Assembly: GCA_021812105.1 (NCBI GenBank)
Contig: JAKAOQ010000023.1
Span: 1 to 8,555 of the forward strand
Source of the DNA: Microcaldota archaeon
GTDB taxonomy: Archaea; Micrarchaeota; Micrarchaeia; Micrarchaeales; Micrarchaeaceae
Direction: 5' to 3'
DNA: 8,555 nt
The translations under genes and the position numbers were made by a program. A model generated the notes under the pieces. The model worked only from the letters and a program-made list of their open reading frames with translations. It was not told the origin of the DNA and did not search any database. Below are positions 1-5,951 of the stretch, in pieces; the first letter of the stretch is position 1; each line of letters begins with the position of its first letter.

Positions 1-103
1 ACTTGCCAACGGCATACCTGTAGAAATCGGTCCTTGGGTTTGCAGACCTGTCCATATATTCTACTGAAAAACGCGGCGCTGAATTTATCGTATCTTTTTC
101 CAT
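1..103 (-). CDS. M13 family (neprilysin/PepO-like) metallopeptidase, N-terminal fragment
   Basis: Only the first 34 codons are present; the gene continues past the left edge. The protein begins MEKDTINSAPRFS and then reads VEYMDRSANPRTDFYRYAVG. This closely matches the family's N-terminal signature, in which a 'MD.S.dPr.DFY.YA.G.W' block precedes the helical domain. M13 enzymes are zinc endopeptidases (HExxH plus a downstream glutamate); those catalytic parts lie outside the window, so activity cannot be judged. No signal peptide or membrane anchor is visible, so a cytosolic PepO-type enzyme is more likely than a membrane-anchored neprilysin. The start is uncertain. ATG at 103 is used here, but the frame stays open upstream to a GTG at 145 and an ATG at 175 that directly follows a stop, and none has a convincing ribosome binding site. 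It is divergent from the glycosyltransferase at 258. Confidence 0.8.
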   Translation of the reverse strand, partial: MEKDTINSAPRFSVEYMDRSANPRTDFYRYAVGK

Positions 104-167
104 AGAAACATCGTTTGCCTTTGTCGTGCTTTTTTGGTCAGACACTCCCTCACAAAGTAATCTTGGC

Positions 168-225
168 TGCAACATTTATTATGTTTGCTGATGATTCCAG
201 CCTTGCACGCTTTTGCAACATTTAT
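168..225. repeat. 12-base direct repeat in the divergent promoter region
   Basis: TGCAACATTTAT occurs at 168-179 and again at 214-225, 46 bases apart, in the gap between the M13 peptidase gene (-) and the glycosyltransferase gene (+). The second copy runs into the AT-rich TATA-like stretch that probably drives one or both genes. A duplicated promoter or operator element is possible; chance in AT-rich DNA cannot be excluded. Confidence 0.4.
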
Positions 226-232
226 ATTTATT
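219..232 (+). promoter_or_regulatory. TATA box, probably for the first glycosyltransferase
   Basis: CATTTATATTTATT is the strongest TATA-like element of the gap. Its centre is about 31 bases before the ATG at 258, which predicts transcription starting a few bases before that codon. This near-leaderless arrangement is common in archaea. On the other strand the same stretch reads AATAAATATAAATG and could serve the peptidase gene, with a start near 198 and a longer leader. Confidence 0.5.
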
Positions 233-257
233 GGTTATTCTATCATATCACGATACG

Positions 258-1406
258 ATGAGAATCGCGTTTGTCGCTGATGTCGCGTACCCGTGGATAA
301 ACGGGGGCATGGAGCGAATGCAGTACCTCGAGGCAAAGGAGCTCGCCAGGAAGCACGATGTGCACTTTTTCTGCATCAGATGGGAATCGATGAAGAGCGA
401 ATTTAAGTATGACGGAATCACCTACCACGCCTTCCCCGCGTGGAAGCATTCCAAACTGTACAAAAAAGGGAGGAGAAGCATAAGGGAGGCGCTGCTATTC
501 GCGATCGGCCTTGTCAGAATATTCAGGTACAGATTTGACATGGTCGAGGTGCACATGTTTCCAATAATGCACCTGCCCGTAGTCAAAGCGTACTGCAGAC
601 TTACAGGGTGCAAACTGCTCATGGAGGTTGCGGAGGTATGGGACAAGCAGTACTGGCAGGGCTATCTCGGGAAGGTGAAGGGCTCGATAGGGTACGCCTA
701 TCAGAGGTATGCGATAAATGGAGCGGATTTTTACATATCCAACCCGCAACTGCAGGGCAAAATGCGAAAATACGGGGTCAGCTCTGACAGGATAAAGGTG
801 TTTACCCCGTCAGTAGATGGGAGGGAGATAGACAGGATAAAGGCAGTAAGGAGGCGAAAAAGGATCATTATAGTAGCGAGGCTCATAAAAGAGAAAAGGA
901 TCGACAAGTGGCTTAAGATATTCAAGAAGGTGAAGGAGAAGGTTCCTGATGTGGAGGGTATGATAGTAGGCAGGGGCCCGGAAAGGGAGACTCTGGAAGG
1001 CATGATACGTGAAATGGGGCTGGGCGACAGCGTTGTGCTGCGCGACATTTATTATGATATAAAGGAGATGTACAAGGCCGTAAAGAGCTCTTCGATGCTG
1101 CTCCACATGAGCGAGAGGGAGGGGTTGAGCCTCATAACCATAGAGAGCCTTGCACTAGGAACACCGGTTGTACTCCCAAGCTACACGCCGATACCTGGGG
1201 AGCTCAAGAGCATGTGCGTAGTGGAGGATGAGAAGGATATACCAAAGAAGATAGTAGAGATACTCAACAGCAGGAATCCAAGGTCGTACATAAAAAACAG
1301 TGAAAAGCTTAAGGAGTTCATGCTTTCCAGCACCAGCGAGTTCTACGAACAGCTGTTTGAGAAGCTGAATGGCGGATCACGAGACTCCGGATCCGTGAAG
1401 CATTGA
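258..1406 (+). CDS. GT4-family glycosyltransferase (GT-B fold)
   Basis: A 382-residue retaining glycosyltransferase, expected to move a sugar from a nucleotide-sugar donor to a lipid- or protein-linked glycan at the cytoplasmic face of the membrane. The N-terminal Rossmann half opens with MRIAFVADVAYPWINGGMER, including the glycine-rich acceptor loop (GG at 16-17). The donor half starts near residue 201 with RIIIVARLIKEKRID (R208 and K213 at the usual phosphate-contacting positions), followed by GRGPE at 238-242. The EX7E motif is E288-GLSLITI-E296, then the typical LALGTPVV. No membrane segments are seen, and length is normal for the family. A TTG at 213 would add 15 residues, but the ATG at 258 starts exactly at the family's first beta strand and fits the TATA box, so it is preferred. 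The 3' end overlaps the convergent sulfatase-like gene by 30 bases. The exact sugar and acceptor cannot be read from sequence. Confidence 0.92.
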   Translation: MRIAFVADVAYPWINGGMERMQYLEAKELARKHDVHFFCIRWESMKSEFKYDGITYHAFPAWKHSKLYKKGRRSIREALLFAIGLVRIFRYRFDMVEVHMFPIMHLPVVKAYCRLTGCKLLMEVAEVWDKQYWQGYLGKVKGSIGYAYQRYAINGADFYISNPQLQGKMRKYGVSSDRIKVFTPSVDGREIDRIKAVRRRKRIIIVARLIKEKRIDKWLKIFKKVKEKVPDVEGMIVGRGPERETLEGMIREMGLGDSVVLRDIYYDIKEMYKAVKSSSMLLHMSEREGLSLITIESLALGTPVVLPSYTPIPGELKSMCVVEDEKDIPKKIVEILNSRNPRSYIKNSEKLKEFMLSSTSEFYEQLFEKLNGGSRDSGSVKH

Positions 1407-2822
1407 AATGGCAGCGCCTCTATTGCTCTGCAGGATGTTCTCCGACTCTGATGGGTCGGATTCCAGGTCGTAGAGCTCATCTGGGCGCCTGCCGAAGTAG
1501 TGCATCAGCTTGAGCCTGCCTTCGTAGACAGCAGTAACCCGCGTGTTGTACTTCTGCTTTGCTTTGTATATCATATTCGCGCTTTTTGAGCGGCCCTTCA
1601 GCATCGTGAGAAGCGTATGGTCCCAGCCTTCGCTTATGCCCGCGTGCTCGCTGAGCACGTACCTGCGTTTCCTCATGTTGCCGTTGAGCCTGTCCTCCTT
1701 TCCGGTAGCTATGTTCATTATCGCTTCGTGAAGCGAGAGTAGGCTTACAGGATTTTCCACAACATCTCCGGCCCCTACGGGCTCGCCGTTCTCGAAGTTT
1801 GTGCTCACCAGGGGCACTTCTACCTCCTCCCTGTAGGGGAACATGGAGTGGTAGAGCTGTCCGTGCTCTCCGAAAAGCTGGCCGTGATCCGAAGTCATTA
1901 TGACGGTAGCGTCATCTAGGACCCCGTGTTTTTTCAGCATCTTCAGAACGTTGCTAACCCCTCCGTCAAGGTAACCGATTCTGCGCACGTAAGCATCGTG
2001 CAATTTTTTCTTCACGTAATCGTCCAGGTCCTCTATCCCGCTCATGTAGAGCCACTTGTCCTGCACTACATCGTCTCCCTTGACCGGATAGTTTTCGTGC
2101 GCCTCTATGTAGTTTATGAATATGAAGTTTGGCATGTAGGCGTTGCCCTGATTGAGGTACTTCTCCAGGGTGTGGTACGTGTCATTGACGCCGCGGTCCA
2201 GCTTGTAAGTGCCATCGGCGTTGGCCACGCTCCTGTCAAGCTTTTTCCTAAGGCTTATGTAGGCCTTGTCGAACAGGGGCCCGGGTATCAATCGTCCTAC
2301 AGTATTGCTCACGCTAAAGAGCCGCTCCCTGGTTTCAACGCCCCCCTTCAGTACGAACGAGACTCTGTCAGCAAGCTTGCTGTTGTACTTGATGTTCGAC
2401 TGAAGCCAGATATCGTACACCTTGTCAAATCCGAGCGCCAAGTTGGTAAAACTCGTAAGGAAAGGGTTGTTCGAGAACAGGGCAGAATAATACCCGTATC
2501 TGGAGAGTTTTCGCGCGAGAGTTTCGTCGTTTCCGTTCAGAAACTTTGTCCTTACGAACCACGGCTCTATCTTCGTTCCTTTTTTGAAGAAGTTCTGCGA
2601 AACGTTCTTTATGCTTGATACTTTCTTGTTCATGAACAGCGAGGCGTGAGACGGTGCGGTCCACGTTCCTGGTGATATCGCCTTTTTGTAAACCGTGGAG
2701 TGGCGTGATAGTCCGCGCAGCGTGTGGACCGATGAGGCTCCGTACACATCGGCGGCCCTCACGGTATCGAGGAGCAGCACGATTATGTTTTTATTTCTGC
2801 GCCTGGTATTATCTTTGCGCAT
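1377..2822 (-). CDS. Sulfatase-like hydrolase/transferase (alkaline phosphatase superfamily)
   Basis: A 481-residue member of the sulfatase/phosphotransferase clan. The core begins at once with NIIVLLLDTVRAADVYG (residues 12-28), where D19 is the first metal ligand. The nucleophile region is SPGTWTAPSHASLF (50-63): Thr55 sits where sulfatases carry the formylglycine Cys/Ser, and His59 replaces the Arg of the C/S-x-P-x-R motif. Other hallmarks are IEAH (239-242), the metal-binding TSDHGQLFGEHGQ (310-322), REEVEVPLV (331-339) and a C-terminal DELYDLESDPSE (448-459). No signal peptide or membrane helix is present, so it appears cytoplasmic. A Thr nucleophile is known in phosphoethanolamine- and phosphoglycerol-type transferases of the clan, so transfer or removal of a phosphate-type group on a glycan or lipid is as likely as sulfate-ester hydrolysis. 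It lies between two glycosyltransferases and is divergent from the second. The leader is probably only a few bases long. Confidence 0.88.
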   Translation of the reverse strand: MRKDNTRRRNKNIIVLLLDTVRAADVYGASSVHTLRGLSRHSTVYKKAISPGTWTAPSHASLFMNKKVSSIKNVSQNFFKKGTKIEPWFVRTKFLNGNDETLARKLSRYGYYSALFSNNPFLTSFTNLALGFDKVYDIWLQSNIKYNSKLADRVSFVLKGGVETRERLFSVSNTVGRLIPGPLFDKAYISLRKKLDRSVANADGTYKLDRGVNDTYHTLEKYLNQGNAYMPNFIFINYIEAHENYPVKGDDVVQDKWLYMSGIEDLDDYVKKKLHDAYVRRIGYLDGGVSNVLKMLKKHGVLDDATVIMTSDHGQLFGEHGQLYHSMFPYREEVEVPLVSTNFENGEPVGAGDVVENPVSLLSLHEAIMNIATGKEDRLNGNMRKRRYVLSEHAGISEGWDHTLLTMLKGRSKSANMIYKAKQKYNTRVTAVYEGRLKLMHYFGRRPDELYDLESDPSESENILQSNRGAAISMLHGSGVS

Positions 2823-2847
2823 TTAGACCGAATCCAAAGCGCAGAAA

Positions 2848-2858
2848 CTATATATATC
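2848..2858. promoter_or_regulatory. Shared palindromic TATA element between divergent genes
   Basis: CTATATATATC contains TATATATAT at 2849-2857, the only strong TATA-like sequence in the 98-base gap. On the minus strand its centre is about 31 bases from the ATG at 2822, giving a nearly leaderless sulfatase-like mRNA. On the plus strand it predicts a start near 2879 and a leader of about 40 bases for the glycosyltransferase at 2921. Confidence 0.55.
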
Positions 2859-2887
2859 TGTTTTGTAGAAACGATTTCAACCTGCAG

Positions 2888-2907
2888 TGAAACCGTGATG
2901 AAACCGT
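2888..2907 (+). repeat. Tandem TGAAACCGT repeat in a leader
   Basis: TGAAACCGT occurs at 2888-2896 and 2899-2907, an 11-base period of about one helical turn, between the predicted transcription start and the ATG of the second glycosyltransferase. A tandem operator half-site is conceivable. The element is short and coincidence is possible. Confidence 0.35.
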
Positions 2908-2920
2908 ATGGCTGATAGTA

Positions 2921-4060
2921 ATGGATATTTGTATTCTGAATCCCTTCTTCTATCCGTATAACGGAGGCACGGAAAAGGTTCTGCTCGAAATATACAAGAG
3001 ACTCGCGAAGAAGCACAACATAACGGTGCTTTCTGCTGCATTTCCCGGTTCAGGGGGCGATACAGAAAAATTTGGGATAAGGATAGTAAGGCTGAAATCC
3101 AGATACATAAATCTGCCGGGCCTTCCGTTGCCGTGGCCGCTGATGGAGGGGCTCAACGACGCCGTAGCGAGAGTGGATGCGGACGTTTATCACATCAACA
3201 ATAGGTACCTCTATTATCCTGGGGCTCTTGGAGCGATAAAAAGCACAGGTGCAAGGCTGTTGTTAACGCTTCACAACGCATTGCCGAAGGGCATCGACCC
3301 GCTCACTGACGCGGGCGGCCTCCTCTACGACTTGATATGGGGGAGAGAGGTGATGAGAAGAGCGGACAGGATAGTTGGCATAACCAAGAGCGTACTGAAT
3401 ACGACAGTGCCTAAGCAGATGTCTTACAAATCAAAGGTCATATACAACGGCGTTGACGCGGAGCGTTTCAAAAGTAGGAACGGTAACAGCAGGGTAAAAA
3501 AGTTGAGGGAAGACATAGGAGGTGAGGAGATAATACTTAACGTGGCCAGGTTCACGGGGCAGAAAGGGCAGACATACCTTCTGCGCGCCTTTTCGGAAAT
3601 TGCGAAAGAGCGCAATAGGGCGAAGCTCGTTATGATAGGCAATGGGCCCCTCAAGAAGCGCCTTAGGAGGGAGACGGAAAGACTCGGTATAGGTAGAAAC
3701 GTGCTTATGCTGAGCGATGTTAAAGAGGAAGCGCTGCCGCTTTACTACGACTCCGCCGACGCGTTCGCCCTCCCGTCGCTTTACGAGCCCGCATCCCTGG
3801 CGCTGCTGGAAGCCCTATCGAGCGGTGTTCCGACAGTTGCTTCAAAAGTAGGGGGCATACCGGAAATGATGAAGGACTGCGGTCTGTACAGCAGACCAAG
3901 GGACCATAAAAGCATACAAAAAGCGATAGAGACGCTTCTTTCGGAAAGGGATCTTTCGCGCAGGCTGTCTGAGAGCGGAAGGAGGCTTATGAGGAGGGAG
4001 CACGACTGGGACAGAATTGCAAATGAATATGAAGCTTTGTTACTAAAGTTAGCAGAATAG
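2921..4060 (+). CDS. GT4-family glycosyltransferase (GT-B fold)
   Basis: A 379-residue retaining glycosyltransferase, a distant relative of the one at 258. Residues 1-19 read MDICILNPFFYPYNGGTEK, the first strand plus the GG acceptor loop. The inter-domain region carries the frequent VIYNGVDAERF (173-183). The donor half begins LNVARFTGQKGQTYLL (206-221) with R210 and K215, followed by IGNGPLKKRL (239-248). The EX7E motif is E289-PASLALL-E297 with the usual SSGVPTVASKVGGIPE after it. It is soluble and presumably acts on a membrane-bound lipid-linked acceptor. The ATG at 2921 is the natural start, since the fold begins there; no strong ribosome binding site is visible. The flippase-like gene starts 1 or 34 bases downstream on the same strand, so the pair is very likely an operon for making and handling a lipid-linked sugar. 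Confidence 0.93.
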   Translation: MDICILNPFFYPYNGGTEKVLLEIYKRLAKKHNITVLSAAFPGSGGDTEKFGIRIVRLKSRYINLPGLPLPWPLMEGLNDAVARVDADVYHINNRYLYYPGALGAIKSTGARLLLTLHNALPKGIDPLTDAGGLLYDLIWGREVMRRADRIVGITKSVLNTTVPKQMSYKSKVIYNGVDAERFKSRNGNSRVKKLREDIGGEEIILNVARFTGQKGQTYLLRAFSEIAKERNRAKLVMIGNGPLKKRLRRETERLGIGRNVLMLSDVKEEALPLYYDSADAFALPSLYEPASLALLEALSSGVPTVASKVGGIPEMMKDCGLYSRPRDHKSIQKAIETLLSERDLSRRLSESGRRLMRREHDWDRIANEYEALLLKLAE

Positions 4061-4094
4061 GTTGAAGGTTTGTTTACGATCAAAGAATGAGATA

Positions 4095-5138
4095 ATGGCA
4101 AAATCTGTTTGGGGAAGCTTGAGCAGCAAAAAGAAGGTGAGCAGGGAGGAATACCTTAAGATGGTACGCAGGGTAAGGTATTTCATCACGCTTGGATTCG
4201 GCATGAGCCTTGCCGTGTTTGTCGCGATAGCGCTTTTTGGTGGTATATACAGAGTCTTCGACATTTTCATAACTTCAAAACTTTACATATACGCTATTGC
4301 GTTCGTGGCCGTGTTCGCAGGGTATATGGTGCGTTTCCAGAAGTGGAACTATCTCTTGAAGAAGCTCGGCATACACGTAAGGCTCAAGGAGAACATGATC
4401 ACGTACCTGTCTCTTTACTCCATGAACATAACTCCGGGCAGGATTGGCAGGGTGATATCTGCATACACCGTGAGCAGGATAACAGGGGTTAAGACTTCCA
4501 AGATAGTACCCGCGGTGATGATGGATATATTCACTGATTTCGTCGGGTTTGCCATATTCGCCCTTATTTTCGGAGTTTTATTTCACAGGTTCATTGTATA
4601 CATACTGACCGCTGACATAGTGCTTCTGCTTCCGTTCCTGTTCATAACGCACGACTGGTTCTACAAAAGGATCAAAAAGTTCCTGAAGAGGTTCAAGAAG
4701 AACGGCTACTTCGGGTTGTTCAGCGTGTATGGCGATGAGTATTTCTCGGCGCAGAGCAGCCTGAATACTTTAAGGACGTACATCGTATCGCTTGCCATCA
4801 CGCTGCCTGCCGATTTCTTGAGCGCGTGCGCCCTGTTCATAACGCTGTATTCTCTCGGGGTTACTGCGCCGTTCAGCGGAACGATGTTCGTTTACGCCTC
4901 TTCGTACCTGTTCGGGATGGTATCGGGGTTGCCCGGAGGCATAGGTGTAAACGACGCCAGCCTCGTAGCCATGATCGGGGGAGTATTCGGGTTGAATAGT
5001 ATAGTAAGCTCAGCCGCAACGATAATGACAAGAGTTGCAACGCTCTGGTTTGGAGTTGCAGTGGGCACCGTGTTTCTAATATACAGCATGAGGTATTGGG
5101 AGAAAAAGAGAATAAGGAAAAGAAGCAAAAAAAGGTAG
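4095..5138 (+). CDS. Flippase-like integral membrane protein (PF03706 / UPF0104 / LPG-synthase TM-type)
   Basis: A 347-residue polytopic membrane protein resembling the transmembrane domain of lysylphosphatidylglycerol synthase (flippase-like family). The N-terminus is basic and cytoplasmic (about 1-28). Hydrophobic segments lie near 29-51, 62-79, 145-187 (probably two), 228-253, 262-280, 287-302 and 312-332. Family marks are the MNITPGRIGR stretch at 110-119 and GLPGGIGVNDAS at 278-289, equivalent to the usual 'lPGGlG..E'. The aminoacyl-transferase domain of MprF is absent and the C-terminus is strongly basic (KKRIRKRSKKR). A role in moving or binding a polyprenol- or phospholipid-linked sugar is plausible given the glycosyltransferase just upstream, but the family's substrates are poorly known. 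The start is uncertain: the frame extends to a TTG at 4062, which would add 11 residues. The ATG at 4095 is preferred; neither start has a good ribosome binding site. Confidence 0.85.
   Translation: MAKSVWGSLSSKKKVSREEYLKMVRRVRYFITLGFGMSLAVFVAIALFGGIYRVFDIFITSKLYIYAIAFVAVFAGYMVRFQKWNYLLKKLGIHVRLKENMITYLSLYSMNITPGRIGRVISAYTVSRITGVKTSKIVPAVMMDIFTDFVGFAIFALIFGVLFHRFIVYILTADIVLLLPFLFITHDWFYKRIKKFLKRFKKNGYFGLFSVYGDEYFSAQSSLNTLRTYIVSLAITLPADFLSACALFITLYSLGVTAPFSGTMFVYASSYLFGMVSGLPGGIGVNDASLVAMIGGVFGLNSIVSSAATIMTRVATLWFGVAVGTVFLIYSMRYWEKKRIRKRSKKR
5127..5133 (-). terminator. Oligo-T terminator for the SSB gene
   Basis: Seven A residues at 5127-5133 are seven T residues on the minus strand, starting 7 bases after the SSB stop codon. 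T-runs terminate archaeal RNA polymerase without needing a hairpin. The run lies inside the last codons of the convergent flippase-like gene, whose stop is only 2 bases from the SSB stop. Confidence 0.5.
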
Positions 5139-5140
5139 TA

Positions 5141-5530
5141 TCAGCTCTCTTCCACTTCCCCAGAATCGTCTGAAGACCCATCAGAATCGTAATGCTCTGA
5201 TTCCGGGAGTTCTTCTTCTGCACCGCCCTTCTCCTTTACGGATATCTTTCCGAACTTTCCTGTAGAGAGCTGAGGAGTGCCCCTGAACTCGTTAACGTAA
5301 CCGTTAGATATCTCTATTGTATCGCCTACAGAAACGGTGTTTATGTCGTTGCCCCAGAGCGACATCTTTATGGTTCCGCTTGAGTCCTTCAAAACGACAT
5401 CCGCCACGCTCAGCCTCTTGCCGTACTTGGTTATGACCTCGCGCGGTTCGCTCTTTTCCATTACCTTGGCAACAACGCTGACGTTGCTTGCTCCTGCCTT
5501 CAGTTCATTTATTTTCATATAATGCGCCAT
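5141..5530 (-). CDS. Single-stranded DNA-binding protein, archaeal single-OB-fold type
   Basis: A 129-residue protein with one OB fold followed by an acidic tail, the architecture of Sulfolobus SSB. The OB region runs from about 5 to 100: MKINELKAGASNVSVVAKVM, then VADVVLKDSSGTIKMSLWG (42-60), GDTIEISNGYVNEFRGTPQL (69-88) and STGKFGKI. By alignment from memory, W59, Y78 and F82 sit where SsoSSB uses W56, W75 and F79 to stack on ssDNA; Tyr replaces one Trp. Residues 104-129 are rich in Glu, Asp and Ser and probably recruit partner proteins. The Gly/Arg-rich linker of the Sulfolobus protein is missing. It should coat ssDNA in replication, repair and recombination. Starts at 5530 (used here) or 5518 are both possible. 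It follows the RNHCP gene by 50 bases but seems to have its own promoter. Confidence 0.9.
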   Translation of the reverse strand: MAHYMKINELKAGASNVSVVAKVMEKSEPREVITKYGKRLSVADVVLKDSSGTIKMSLWGNDINTVSVGDTIEISNGYVNEFRGTPQLSTGKFGKISVKEKGGAEEELPESEHYDSDGSSDDSGEVEES

Positions 5531-5573
5531 GACTAGTCAAGTATATAGACTGCTTAGTCCTATATTTAATACT
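5531..5573 (-). promoter_or_regulatory. SSB promoter with GACT/AGTC palindromes
   Basis: On the minus strand a TATA-like TATTAAATATAGG lies at 5561-5573, about 35 bases before the ATG at 5530. A second candidate, CTATATAC (5541-5548), would give a leaderless transcript starting at the internal ATG (5518). Two dyads flank the latter: GACTAGTC at 5531-5538 and GACT-GCTT-AGTC at 5548-5559. The outer one extends to an imperfect inverted repeat between ATATA (5543-5547) and TATAT (5561-5565). The layout looks like an operator overlapping a promoter. Confidence 0.5.
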
Positions 5574-5574
5574 C

Positions 5575-5579
5575 AAAAA
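5575..5579 (-). terminator. Short oligo-T run after the RNHCP gene
   Basis: Five T residues on the minus strand begin 2 bases after the RNHCP stop codon at 5581. They may act as a weak archaeal terminator separating this gene from the SSB promoter just downstream. Read-through is likely. Confidence 0.3.
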
Positions 5580-5580
5580 G

Positions 5581-5943
5581 TTATTTAATAGTGCTGTTGG
5601 AGTTCCGCTTCTTTTTTATACCCGACAGGACCGTCGAAGCGGTGTGCCCTGCGAGCTCGAACAGAAGCTCTTCGTTGTCTCCCGATGCCGCGATTACGTT
5701 CTTTTTGGCGTGGCACTTCTCGCATTCGTAAGCTATGATGAAGCTTTTCCTGTTGTGGTAAACGCCTACGGGACGCATTAGGCCGCCGCAGCTTGAAGCC
5801 CTGTCACCGGGGTTTACGTCAACGTGCTTGCTGTATAGGCAGTTAGGGCAGTGATCGGTGTATCCCCGCCCCTTCACCAATGCGCCGCAGTGCTCGCACA
5901 CAAAGTCTTCTATGCGCCTCTGAAACTTCCTGCTCGATCGCGT
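5581..5943 (-). CDS. RNHCP-domain zinc-ribbon protein, apparent ACG start
   Basis: A small zinc protein matching the RNHCP family (PF12647), whose function is unknown. From the ACG at 5943 it is 120 residues. It has C16-EH-C19-G, then GYTDHCPNCLYSKHVDVNPG (27-46; Asp replaces the Asn of the name-giving Arg-Asn-His-Cys-Pro motif and the Arg position is also changed), C52, and a further C74-EK-C77. The paired cysteines suggest two zinc sites. The first conventional start in frame is GTG at 5901, giving 106 residues and cutting off KFQRRIEDFV, which resembles the family's usual N-terminus directly before the first CxxC. No ATG, GTG or TTG occurs in the 24 codons between 5901 and the upstream stop. 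ACG at 5943 lies six bases after AGG T, a good Shine-Dalgarno distance, so ACG initiation or an ATG-to-ACG change is proposed. It starts 8 bases after the ATPase stop, so the two are probably cotranscribed. Confidence 0.85.
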   Translation of the reverse strand, partial: TRSSRKFQRRIEDFVCEHCGALVKGRGYTDHCPNCLYSKHVDVNPGDRASSCGGLMRPVGVYHNRKSFIIAYECEKCHAKKNVIAASGDNEELLFELAGHTASTVLSGIKKKRNSNSTIK

Positions 5944-5951
5944 AAAATTAC

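Noticed and set aside
1926..2618. A 230-codon open frame on the plus strand, opposite the sulfatase-like gene
   Set aside because: It is antisense to a clearly conserved protein, has no recognisable motif or ribosome binding site, and is explained by codon bias of the real gene.
4062..4094. TTG start for the flippase-like protein
   Set aside because: It adds 11 residues without family support or a ribosome binding site; the ATG at 4095 gives a typical basic N-terminus. Not fully excluded.
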